Position numbers and translations under genes: made by a program
Source: Steinernema hermaphroditum
Taxonomy: Eukaryota > Nematoda > Chromadorea > Rhabditida > Steinernematidae
Direction of reading: 5' to 3'
NCBI GenBank assembly: GCA_030435675.1
Contig: CM059625.1
Span: 1,178,001 to 1,242,000 of the forward strand
Length of the DNA: 64,000 nt
The notes under the pieces: model-generated
Databases searched by the model: none
The model's input: only the letters and a program-made list of their open reading frames with translations
What the model was told of the DNA's origin: nothing
In this document: positions 1 through 11,760 of the stretch, one piece after another
Layout: the number at the start of each line of letters is the position of its first letter
Position numbering within the stretch: position 1 is the stretch's first letter

Positions 1-3000
1 TTTCACTTATTCGACAATCTCTCTGTAGACATATGCTGGACATTTTTTCCCTATTTTTTTTGTGCTGTTATATCGGAGATCGGAGGCGCGCGAGGGAGGC
101 AATTAAGCCGATCATTATTGGACAAAAAGTCGAATAATCCGACATCGGCGCGGATGTCAACAAATTCAAATCATCCTTAATGAGGGGCATTTCAGCGCGC
201 CAAAATTGAATCTGTCCCCCAGGGCCAATGTGGCCGTCGACGCGGCGGTTCAAGTGTTTTTATTTGATCGCCTCTCTTGGGCATGGCTGCCTGTGTGTGA
301 AGAGCAAATATGCTAATTTCTCTCTGCAACAGATGAAATCGGCAAGGAAGCCCGGGAAAAAATGTGCTGCAGCATTAATTTCATAAAGCGGATTGCATGT
401 ATGTTGATGATGTAAGCGTAGTGTTGTGGATTATAGACGGATGAGTAGTACAGATTGTGTTAATGTTATCGAGGGTTAGTGCTGTAAGCGCTTTGTAAGA
501 GGATATGTGTTTTTGTGGAAAAGGGCACAATATTACATTAAACAAAAGAAACGATAACCTATATGCTATCGATAGTGAACATGGCGAACAACGCGACACG
601 CGATTTCTGCCTTAGTTGTTGAATAATTCAAAAAATTAAGTACAGACGTGATTGGCCTATTGTAATGCAAAGCGCTTCTCAGTCAGAAAGTGACTTTTCG
701 CGCAAATGCGCATTAATTAATCCTGTACAGTATATTCCCACAAAACGTCCCCCGATTATGCTAATTTGAGCGACGAGGTAAGACGCAGGTCCGATCGCCC
801 GACTGCCTGTCAATAGGGCTGTAAACTCCTGCACGACGACCCTTCTTTACAAATCGCAGCAAATAATAGGCGAATCGTTGAAGAAGTGCCGATGTTGACG
901 ACGCCGCTCGACGTCGCACTGTGTTGCAAAATCATAAATTCGGTCTGTTTGCCCGGGAAATTACGATCATGATGATCCATGAGGCGTGTTACACCCCCGG
1001 TGTCGACAACGGGTACAGCGCAGGTGTCTGTCAATGGGCGACATGTCCTCCGCTAGGCAATGTCAATGACTGGTGTATTAAAGAAGGAGGACATAAAGGA
1101 ATATTGGAATCGTGAATTCGGGTGCAGTTTCGCAACTCTTTTAGGGGTGATTGTACAAATTCGGAACCCAAGAAGATGGTCAGCTGCAACCTGTATGATA
1201 TTCCTTGCAAAATGAGATAATATAGGAGAAAGAGATCCATACATACAAGATCTATCGTATGTATAATCCTTCCTGCTGACGTAAGAGTACGCATACTTCA
1301 TAAAAGAGACCCTACAAGTTCTTCAGAAAGCCGTAAAATCTAACGACTTTTACGAAATGGACTTATGAAGCTATTCATCGAGTATCTTACTCTATAACTT
1401 CAAATACACCATGAAAGGGCCAGGACATCGAGGCTCCCTGATGGACACAAAAAATAAACGCAGCCTTGGTCGCATAGGTATCACATGGGTATTCAATTGA
1501 TTTAGTCGATCGGTTGTGTGTACATTACATTTGCATGTTACAGTACATGAACATCATCATAAATATACGTCACGCAATTCGTGACCGGAAAGGCCATCGT
1601 CGGACGGTGGTTCACTTGCCCATCACTCGTCGCGGTTATGTGCCTAATTAGCTCAAACACATGTCCAAAACCATTTGTTGTCATTATGCAACATATGAAT
1701 TCATTAGGCGCGTGCATAAATATTACATTGGAACGCACGCGCAAGCGTTCCCAGCAACGATCCGAACAGATGTTATGAAAATTTTTGTGTCGCATACATG
1801 CGCGAGATAGCTGGGTCATATACCACAGGGTTTTCTTAAAAGTGGCAAACTTTCTGATTGAATAATGCCTACATTAAAAGTCTTTATGACACGCGGCTAG
1901 AGTGCTGTACAATACTAAGAAACACCACTCTATGGCTTGCCTTTTTGCGTAAAATTTGGCAACCAGATGTTCCCCGATCTGTGCGCGTGACAGTCGATCA
2001 GCACCCATTCCGAACCCATAACTCAGTTTTGCGCCCGTCGGAAATGATGAGCTGCTTGCTCGTTGAGCGGCAGAAGGCCCACGATGACTACGACGATGAT
2101 GATGGCCTAATAATCGGCCTATTCAAAAGCAAACAATCGCTTGAGGCGCTCAGGAAAAAAGCGTCAATTTAAATCCATTAAGTTGCGCGTCAAGTCGATT
2201 GTGAAGGGTGGCTTCTGCCTGCCGCGGCGCTTGCCTCGCGCGCCGAACGATTAAATCTAATCAAATCATAACCTCATTTATGATTTGTGCTAAATGCCCT
2301 TTGCTTGCGCTGCATTTGGCTGCAGTTGCAGGAAGAAGATGAAGAATAACGTCCACTTAAATTGAGTGAGGAAAGAAGCTTCCGCAAAATGGGATAACGC
2401 CATCAAAAGCTATTTGTTGTGTGATGTGTCAATTTTATGAACTTGGACGCACGCTTCTCGAGGGTCAATATGATCGTCAATGGAAGTACGGTGGTTTTAT
2501 TCGTTTCTATGGGCTCGTTTCCAGTGAGGGATACTGTGATGCGTAAGAAAAGTATTAAAGAACAGATTTATACATTGCGCTGCCTTTCTCAGGGTTGTTT
2601 TCTGATCAGCGAATAAGAAAGCTACTTTCAGTTAATACCAAAAGCGATCGCGCCCGCATCTGCATTGTCTCAAAATCAGTTTCCTGTAGTAACGTGCACA
2701 GAAAAAATAGGCTTGATTTCCTTGTTCAACACAATTACATCTTTAATTTTATGTCCGCATCTTTCAAATTCTTCCTCTTTCAAGTGTCCTTCCTTTTTGG
2801 AAATATCGTGGCACTTAATTAAAGACTATTTCGAAGGTGAGAAGTCGATGTTGTGCAACGTTCGTTCAAAGCAATTAAAAGTTAATGACAGCGTGCTCTA
2901 ATTAGATACTTAGAGCGAATTGATAACTGGAAATGCAAAATTTGAGTGGGAAGATCTATTCCACTACGAATGACGCCAACTGAGAATGACAGAATGAACG

Positions 3001-3048
3001 TACTTTTTTTTGCAACGCGGTCTTGCAATGAAAAATAACAATCCTTAC
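1..3048 (-). other. Putative last intron of the cog-1-like gene, no exon recognised
   Basis: This follows the donor at 3048 on the minus strand and runs to the window edge. I searched the minus-strand reading for the expected helix-3 sequence (WFQNRRTKW) and did not find it. The open frames here are short and unrelated. CpG-rich patches occur near 60-260 and 2170-2260, amid AT-rich sequence with TAATTA-type homeodomain sites. It may hold enhancers of the gene. Confidence 0.45.
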
Positions 3049-4832
3049 CTTAACCTGACTTTCAGTCATGTTGAGCTCCTGCGCCAACTGTGCCCTATCG
3101 GAGCCGGCCAAGTATTTCGTCTGCTCGAATTTCTTTTCCAACATAAAAATCTGAAAGTGCAATCAATTACCGTAATCCATCGCAAAGTGCACCCACCTGA
3201 TGTCCGGTGAACGTCGGTCTCGACTGCTTTTTGTTGACGCCGAGCGAGTTAGGTGACAGCGATATGGCGTTGCCAGCTGTCACGTTTCCACCTATGCGCA
3301 TCTGCGTCGGTGTGGGCGAAAGTTGCGACTGTAGCAAATGTGACGGAAAGCCGAATGAGTTAACAGAGCGGACTGAAATTGGCGCTTGTACAATATCTAT
3401 TGATCATAAACGATCAAACAAGGGGAGTTACAGCAGAAATTTGTTTTCGTTGGTGTCTTTTAGGATAGCATTAAAAGCTTTAGCGCCATATAGAAGTAAA
3501 ACTACTGTCTACTCAAAGCAAACAATCATTATCAAACCTGCCAAGTTGATAACAGACACGGTTTTTTTCAAATGTTCATACTTGTACAAAATGGTGAATT
3601 TGTTTTAAAGAGTCGACGTTCATGAGAGACCACTATCAGTCGCCTTCTCCTCGGCCCCCTTTTCTGCTCACCCCCCATTCGAGCCCCTCCCTGTAAATGG
3701 CAACATTTTCGCAACAATTCACGCGACAGGCGTCGTGAATTTTAATGAGCAGCCTGTGCTCGGGAGCTCGGTGGCCGAAGGAGTCGTAAGATTCTCCTCG
3801 TAAACGTCGCGCCTGTTCTGCGGCAGCAGGAAGGGGTTGACAGTCAAGTGTCACACATCCCCCATTGCTATCTATGGGAAAGTACAGTAGACGGCAGGGG
3901 GCTTATTCACAGAGACCGAAAAACAATTCGCACTCATTCAATTGCGCGACGCGCGAGTGCGCGCTCCACGATCTACAAGGGTCTTCGCTCATTTTCATCA
4001 ACACATTTTAATTAAGTTAAATTTTTTGTTGACGTAATTGCCAAAGCCCACTTACGCGCTTCTTGATTGTGCTGCGCGAGAAGTCGTAATGGATTCGTCT
4101 GCGAGTTCTGATTTGCCAATTGCGAACTAATGAGATAGGACATGTAGATGCTCTATAAAGAAAAAACGAGATGCATTAAGGGCTACAGTAGGCGAATGTG
4201 TGATACCTGAAGTTGCTGAGCTTGGGCTAGATCTACGGTCGTCGTGGTGAGTGAGATATTGTTGCCGTTCTCGTTGGCCGCTGAGATGAGTGGCGAAGTG
4301 AAGGCAGATGAGTTGACTAAGCTGCTCCACCCGGCCGACGATGTCGGTTCCAGATCATGACCGTTTCTATAACTTAAGCAACATATTACTTAAAATCAGC
4401 AATCAAAAAAGTACTTTTCTTCATCCGACGAACTGCTGCGGGCGCCTGAGTTCTCCTCTTCGTCAGTTACTGAGCTACTGAAAGATTCTCTTCATTCATA
4501 TCCTCTAAAATATCACTAACCTAGCTCGGCCACTAGAAGGCTCCCTTTTCTCCGCGGCCAGGATGCTGTTAATACTGTAACCGTTACTCTTAGGAACCGA
4601 CGCGTTTGACTCTCGATCTTCGGACGATCGTCGAGTAAAGCTGCTCGTCTCAAAGGCCTAAATTACATGACCATAAGGATTAATTAGCGATTAGGCGGCA
4701 TGCCGAAGGGATCACTGGAAGTTGCGGAGGCGAAGCGATTGAGAGATCGGTGGCGAAAAGCGACGGAGACCTGTTCGGATCGACTATTTGCGTATTGGGC
4801 GCAGCCGATGGCACCAGAACGGAATGCATCAT
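3049..4832 (-). CDS. cog-1: Nkx6-family homeobox transcription factor, 5' and central exons (3' exon outside window)
   Basis: Seven exons read on the minus strand with continuous phase: 4832-4716, 4657-4521, 4477-4415, 4366-4207, 4107-4056, 3372-3197 and 3150-3049, giving 269 residues. The start is the first of two adjacent ATG codons at 4832. It lies just behind a tttttag acceptor, as expected for trans-splicing. Residues 66-72 read YSINSIL, an eh1-type Groucho-binding motif. Residues 224-269 are the first 46 positions of a homeodomain, including [28 protein letters not shown] and TESQVK, which is diagnostic for Nkx6/GTX and C. elegans COG-1. The rest is Ser/Asn/Gln-rich. Nkx6 proteins are nuclear repressors that pattern neurons; COG-1 acts in vulva and ASE neuron fate. 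The frame stops at a gtaagg donor after homeodomain position 46, and no exon encoding the WFQNRR helix was found in the remaining 3 kb. The donor at 4715 (gtgatc) is weak. Small exon boundaries, especially 4107, could differ by a few codons. Confidence 0.88.
3373..4055 (-). other. Large internal intron of the cog-1-like gene
   Basis: This 683-bp intron separates the Gln-rich exon from the exon that opens the homeodomain. It is much longer than the other introns of this gene (about 50-80 bp). It contains a CpG-rich block at about 3640-3990 with runs such as gcgcgacgcgcgagtgcgcg. A 72-codon minus-strand frame at 3636-3854 lies within it but matches no known protein and has no flanking splice signals in phase. 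An intronic regulatory element is possible. Confidence 0.4.
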
Positions 4833-4842
4833 TCCACGCCTA

Positions 4843-7800
4843 AAAATTCGAAAATAAATCAGTAGTTGACGCTATTATTAGACGGAATGAAGAGGTGAAT
4901 GCTCGACGCGCATGTTGCTCTGCCAATATATGAACCGAAATTATAATTCGCCGACCAAGAGGAGCACGCGCGGCGCACCTGTGAGGATTCTCGACGCGCA
5001 GCTTTAATTTTCACCAGCCCTTCGAATTAATCTTGCCAGGCGCCTAAGACGCGCCCATCCCCCTCCCACTGCGCTTCATCATCATAATCACCTTCGGGCA
5101 AGAGCTGAGCTCAAGGGCTCCACCCGCACAACGCACGCGCTCAGTCGCAGGTATCCCTTAAACATAACCTGTATTAATTGCCTTAATAATAGTAAACAGA
5201 TTCGTGCAGCCCGTGTGGGCCACCGCCGGCCACGGCATGTCTCAAAAACAACTTCTCTATCGAATACGAGCAAGAAGTGGGTGTGCCAAAGTCCCGCGTG
5301 TAGTACTAGCCTAATATCGTGATTAGCACATATTTATCTCGCGGCTAAGCGGCCAGTTTATTGAGATAATATTCGTATTAACTTCGATTAGCGGTGGATA
5401 ACTTGTTAGAGTGTCCTCGCGCGGTTCGGACCTCTGCATCTGACAGCCTCGAGATTTGAGGAAGGATCCTGTTCCGTGGATACATAATATTTATATATCG
5501 GAAAATGAGAAAAGTCCGTACGAATTAGGATAATTGAATGGGCTGTCGAGTAGGTGCCCTGGAAAACATAGCCGAGTTGACAACAATTTAAGGATGAGCC
5601 CATCAAGGCATCCGGTTGGATAAGCCGGCTTCCGCGCTCCCGATCTGGTGGGGGTGATGTGTTTTAATACATGGGATATGTGCAAAAGTAACGCGATCAG
5701 CGGGCTTTGACAGGACGAACCGCTTAGCCACGAACATTTCAGGAAGGTGCAAATTAATTAGGGCAACATCGGTGCAGACGCGGGAGATGTGATGAGGAAC
5801 ACCTCTTCAGCCATTTTCAAGGCTGGCAATTAATCGCGTCGACCTCAATTAGGTACAGCACCACCTCGTTTCACGTCACTCACAACGGCGCGATGGGGGA
5901 AGCGGCGAATTGAGGGCACTCTAGTCAGAACTGTAGGCTGACCGCCTCCATGCACAAGGAAACCGATCATCTTGATGTCTTATTCATATCATAATAGTCT
6001 CTCGCGCTCTTCTTCAATGATGAATTTAAATGGGAGGCGTGGCCAGTGCGAAAGGGCGGCGCCTGTGGGGCGTCCGTTCGAGTTGAGGAGGTCCCGCGAC
6101 GGCGCGTAGACACGATAGACGCGGAGGCAAACGAGCCAATCGTTGTCGGCCGGAACTCGATCTACGAGCCAATCAAACGGGAAACGCTGAATTGTTTTTC
6201 TTCCGCTGCTGCTGAACGGCGATAGCTCGTCGAAGCAGAAGACACAATAAAATCGGATTAAGTTTGGCTTCAACAAGTGCATTTACATATAGATGTGTCG
6301 TTTAAAAGAGCGCGCGGGAGGCCCATGAACTACTAAATGATGCTGTTCGGAAGTTGAGATGTCGAAATTGGTTTTGGTGAAAAAGTGGTATTTGAGTGAA
6401 AGGGGGAGGGCTAAGAAAAAAAGTAAAAAATACCAGTGTTATCGGCCTAATGAAACTGCATTGAAAAATTTATTTGAGAACTATAAGAAAGCTTACATGA
6501 TTTTAAGAAGCTGTTTGGCTCAGAAGCGCTGGTAGCTGTATGTTTAAAAGACGACAGTTTCCCCAAAAGACACCGCTCTTTTGTAATCACACTAGTATGG
6601 TGAGAACATAGGCAAAATGAGAAAAGATTTAGGTTTGAAGACACAGGTCCGTTTGCATACTTACACTGAATCTTTGACCGCTTCCGAAGAAGAAATTACG
6701 TAGAGAAAAGCTATATCAGGGCAAATTTTGCTCAACGAACGGTCTTGAGTGGTACCGGGCTTCTAACTTTCTTCGCCTTCGTCAAACTCAAGATGATACT
6801 TGGCGCAATTAGCGCCTCTCTGACATATGTGCTCAACAGCTTTTCCATTCGCCATCTCACTCCTCTTTAGCCCCTTCTTGAACCTACCGTATGTCATTAA
6901 TCCGCGACGACACAACGATCGTCTCTGCGGCAAAGCGGTGGAGGGGCGATAAAAAAACAATATGCGAACGGCTAATCACCAATAATTGCGGCTAAGGCGT
7001 GCTTTGATGTTTTTGACGGCTGCGACCGCGCGAGGATTGCGAGGAATAGTGCTGGTAATCCCATCGACCGATCACGGCTCTATCGGATCTCGCGCCTTGT
7101 TGCAAGGATGAGCGCGCGGCGGCGCCCAAAGGTCGAGAGGGTTAGACAAACATTTGCGGTACAAACGAGCAGCAGCATCAGCACGTTCCGCACCGCTCGA
7201 TTTATGACGACGACAACGCGAGAACCATCGGGACACACGTCTTCCTCGTTTCCAAATTCGGTGATTGCGTGTACATGCATCTGGCAACCTCCCTCTTTGT
7301 GTATCTGTCATGCATCACCTAAGCAACAAATGAGAAGCGCAGCACATCGTGTGTTGTTGGTTGAGGGTGGGGCGAAGTGGCTTGCGAATAAAAAGGTGAA
7401 GACGGTACTGTCAGTATTCTATCGGATTTGCTACCAGCAGACGTAAATACGACGAGCGAATAAACATTCTGTTCACTGATTAAGTTTCATGATAAAATAT
7501 TGTAATGACTCCGCATATCCACGATACAAATCTCGTACTGGTAGTCAATTCTGAAAATCTGAACCGTCTGGTATATACGAACTTTCCCGCTAACTAGAAC
7601 TCAAGGGTAAAGTATTCACGTGACCAGTGACAGGCGTTGTGTAAGGAATTCTGTGAGCATTTGTGAAGTGACCTGATGAATCTAGCGCAGAAAGGGAAGT
7701 CTGGTTATGCACGGGGCTTATGCTACACAAACAGAAACTGAAACCCCGACCCACCTGTCAGCTCAAGAACTTGTCACATTAACGACGAACTACTTCATAA

Positions 7801-10800
7801 AATTAATTATGTTTGCAATTGTATACCATGAGATGAAAAACAACTGTGACCATTACAGTATCCTCAGCTCATCAAATAGGTAGATGGCTGTCGCACAGGG
7901 TGGTACATCACCAACTCCGTTCCGCAAATTCCAAAACTGTAGCTATTAGCGTCACGATGGCAGTTATCGAAGACATGAATAAATCAGCAGCGCGTGCAAT
8001 TATAAATCGAAAGTTGGTCGATGCCTGTAATTTAAAGGAAACTAATTACGTTCCTGCCTGTGCGTCATGTGTTTGCCATTTGAGCGGAGAAGCAAATCTG
8101 CCTTTTTGCCCATCAATGGTGTAATGGTGGCCCGCTCAATATTTTCAATAAAGCGTCAAGTCTCTTAAAGCCGAAATTTTATGATTCTGAATATAATTTG
8201 TTTATTTCGTTTTCAGCCTATCAAGTCTGCACTCTGGTTGTTGAATTACAGAAGAGCTACGATTAGAAGTGTTCACGTGGAAATCCGACCGAGCGTAGCT
8301 GTTTTTCTAGCAAAATGTGCAGTCATTTTTCAGCAACCTGCTTGGTTTCACTTCCATCTGGTGGGTCTTTTCGTAGACCCTTAGAAAATACCTACAGACC
8401 TGGGTATCGTTTACCGATCATTCACAATACAACAATTGCCATTGATTTATACCGTCTACATTGTCTCCTAGCCTCCCGGTATGCTCCCCATATCAATGCC
8501 TAAACAATGGCGGAAAACCCGAAAGGGACGTGCGTCAGTGAGTCATACCGTAGAGAACAATACAATCGTCGGCTGTGGCCTCTCGATGTCGCGCCTCTCG
8601 CGCTTACCTGTTCGCACGCGTGTACGGTCCGTGAAGATATGACAAAACGACGACGGCAATGACGCGCAAACAATCGGCGCGGATTAATTACCGCCTGATC
8701 ACCACACACGGTCATATCTCCAACAGAGCAAATCCGCCTTTTAACAGGTCGTTTACGACTTCCCAATCCGATTAGGCCGTGATTCGGCGCTGATCAAAAA
8801 GAAGATGGGCGTCGTAGGGTGCCAATTAGCCAATTAAATAAAATTAGTCGCACCGATCTTGATAAGAAGTTATTATTTGACCCCTTTGAATAGGGCATTA
8901 TCATGTAAACCAATCAAGGTTTAAGAGTTTAAACCGCGGGTAAACGGTGGCAAGGCATTGTAGGTGACAAAAATCAGGAGGGAGGGTAAGAAGTTATTAT
9001 TTGACCCCTCAAAACTCAACTCAAAAAATATGCTGTAAAACAGTTCAAATTTCCGCGTTCCAGTAGGCTATTTGCTGGTCGGTGAATTTACTTTAAAACT
9101 TTAAAAGCGTCAGTAAATCCGGACCGCATTGTGGACAGCATATACAGTAAACCAACTTGCAAGAAGATGAATATGGGCAGAGAATAAGATAGATAATATC
9201 AAATAAGAAAACCTATATAGACACCTGTAAAATTCTAGCTATTCAGATCGGATACAGACATGCAAACGTATTTAAGCAATTAAATATGTTTATATTGGGA
9301 TTGATTTAACATAACGAATATAAAGCAGCTCGAATACATCGAAAGTTGATCGGATGTCCATCTTCTGCACCAACCTTTTACCAGTCCTCAGTCACTACTA
9401 TAACATCAAATTCAATCATCGCATTGTATTAAGAGTTGAAAAAAGCTAATCGCATTTTTGGTCTCCCACTCATATAATACCGTACACGCCCCGCAGCGCG
9501 CGCGTTCAACGAGCAAATCGACATTTTTCCAATCATCATTTGATGACCGATTTAACTGAATGGAGTTGTGTGTGCGCGAGCGAGCGCGAAGTACCGTTTC
9601 CATTTCCAATTCATCCCTTCCACGGAGCCCATCTCTCCTCACTTCGCACGCGTTATTTCCGCTCGATTTGCGGAGAGTTTTTTTTGCGATCTACGCACAC
9701 AACACAACTACACCTGACCGGACGCATGCGTCTAATGGGCTTTACGCGCTCCTTTCAACCAGCTGGAGATGGGATTACCTTCTTACGTTGCAGGCGTTTT
9801 TTGCCTCTAGTCCGTCAGCGGTCAGCGGAAGTGACATTAAACGAAGCGCGACCAAATGAATGCAGCGGCGGATGGTGAGGGTGGCGCGCTGAGGATTGAG
9901 GAGCTTTGGAGGTTGGAGGGGCGCGGTCATAAATGTGTGGCGACAAGTGCGATAATAGTATAACAACGGCCACGGCGACAACAACGGGGAGGGTGATACA
10001 TATGATGGGTAACACGTGTAGACTGGGATCGGATTTCAGGGCAAGATCCGAACAAAGGAATATGAATAAGAAAAAATGAGGAAGATCGACAAAGTCATCA
10101 AAAAAGTGATAATTACAACGTGCACTACGGTATCGCACGGATGGTTTCAAACAAAGCGGCTGTGCGAACGTTTAACTCACAACGACTTTCGCTGTAGCTG
10201 TAGTCGATGAAAGCGGTATAGAATGAGACACAGCCAGACTATACGAGACGGGCATTGCTGTAGAGGTGTTAGTTCGTTGAGTGAATTTTCGGCATTCTCA
10301 AAAGTGAGTGGCCATTTTAATTCGCACTGCGATTGGACTGTTAAAGGCAATCAAGGAACTGCAACGGGAATTTTACGGTTTTCATGTTGTCCTTACAGTA
10401 TGGTTACGGTAGGTGGTACAACGTACCGAAAACACGTGAAAAAGGGAACAGCTCGTGCTGGTTAAAAAATTCCATTCCTTTTGAATGTTCTTTGAAATAT
10501 TACAAGAATAGATAGGTAGAGTTAGAGTTCTGAACACCTCTTGAAGTGATTCAAATATTTCTACAAAGTTGGATGCTGATTTATCACAATGTCGAGGAAT
10601 GTACCACCTCCAGTTTTAACTGGGTATTTGTGCCGGTAAAGTTTTCGTGTACGCCGTACCGTGAATTTTCTTCGTTTTACATGAGGAGCCATATTAAGCC
10701 ACCATTTTAACATGTTGAAACCGCTATCACAATCTGTGCCATGTAAAAGTTGACACTTCGAAACCCCTCGACACCGCTTATGCTGAGTAAATTTACTAAC

Positions 10801-11760
10801 ATTACTAATCGTGAACGAATTCGAGCGGCATTTCCGATAGTCAATCGCAAAAAAAACCGTTGTAAGAAAAGCCACCTGAGTCCGTTAAGAAAATTATCCA
10901 AAAATTATCTCGTAACAATTGAAATATAAAAAGAACAATCGATGGGGCCATTCACTGTATGTTGAACAAGCACCTCAATCCAACATCTGTTTGCTTATGG
11001 TTACTGAGATTCAAAGGCTAAAAACATGTGATCTGATATGCGATCCGAAAAAAACGTGATATGCGATCCTTACTAACTCTTTGTTGCATACGTTCGGACG
11101 ATATATTTCCTTGATATCTGCACACTTCCGATGGCCTCTGACCTTCATAAAAGCTGTATATGCCAAATAACGTCCGATAGCCTTCACATACGTCGCTCAT
11201 CTCCAACCAACCAATGTCAACACCGAAATCAAACTTTTTGCCGGTATTGAAATTGAATCGCGCGATTAATATCCGCACATCCTTCTCTCCGCTCGTTTAA
11301 TTCACTTTTTGCCGCATCGTCGACACACACCGGAGCGCGCGAAACAATAGTGCATATTTTGACGAGCGCGATTGTCGTCGTTTCGGTTACGGTAATGCGT
11401 TCGAAGGCGACGGGCGCGATTGTGAGGCGCGGACACTTGATGAGCGAGCAGCCCGGTAGAACAGCGGCCCTGGAGCCACAAAAGAGACGTGAAAATTGGG
11501 GAAGAATGTCCCGTTTAGCGGAAAGGACACCGTCATAATAGGCAGCAAGCCGCTTCTGCCAGGCGGGGTGCTTGTCGTGGAAACAGGCGTTGCGGTCGCG
11601 CGCTGCGGAACAATTGTCTCCAGACGTCGAGCATACACCCTTCCCATTGAACAGGGCCCGTTTTGTGGTGGGCATTTACATAACCGACAATAGAAGTCCA
11701 AAAACGACGCTATGCTGTAATGGGTCACCAAAAATCTTGTCGCAAGCATGCCAAACAACG
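4843..11760. promoter_or_regulatory. Gene-poor upstream region of cog-1 with CpG-rich blocks
   Basis: No exon could be supported on either strand. Short blocks of CpG-rich sequence stand out from AT-rich DNA at about 4880-5160, 6000-6240, 7000-7330, 8500-8830, 9480-10010 and 11270-11680. They carry TAATTA/CAATTA-type sites. In the 6-kb block there are two copies of acgagccaatc (6131-6141 and 6164-6174), both CCAAT-box-like. Overlapping open frames of 123 and 148 codons at 11229-11758 (minus) coincide with one block and look like a base-composition effect. The region is interpreted as dispersed cis-regulatory DNA upstream of the homeobox gene. This is inference from composition and position. 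Confidence 0.35.
8863..9009. repeat. Pair of 23-bp direct repeats
   Basis: The sequences at 8863-8885 and 8987-9009 are identical over 23 bases, both reading taagaagttattattt followed by gacccct. They are 124 bp apart start to start. The DNA between them has no coding potential. This could be a local duplication or the footprint of a small mobile element. No terminal inverted repeats were seen. Confidence 0.7.

Noticed and set aside
1858..2172. 104-codon plus frame with an acidic DDYDDDDG run, considered as a polymerase motif
   Set aside because: The aspartate run is a simple gat/gac repeat and lacks the other polymerase motifs. It lies in the putative cog-1 intron on the opposite strand.
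8500..8766. Arg/Cys-rich 88-codon minus frame as a small zinc-binding protein
   Set aside because: Cys spacing fits no known finger and the frame lies in one of the CpG-rich blocks where such frames are common.
10561..10875. 104-codon minus frame as a transposase remnant
   Set aside because: A basic stretch near its end suggested a DNA-binding domain, but no catalytic motif, inverted repeats or homologous copies were seen.
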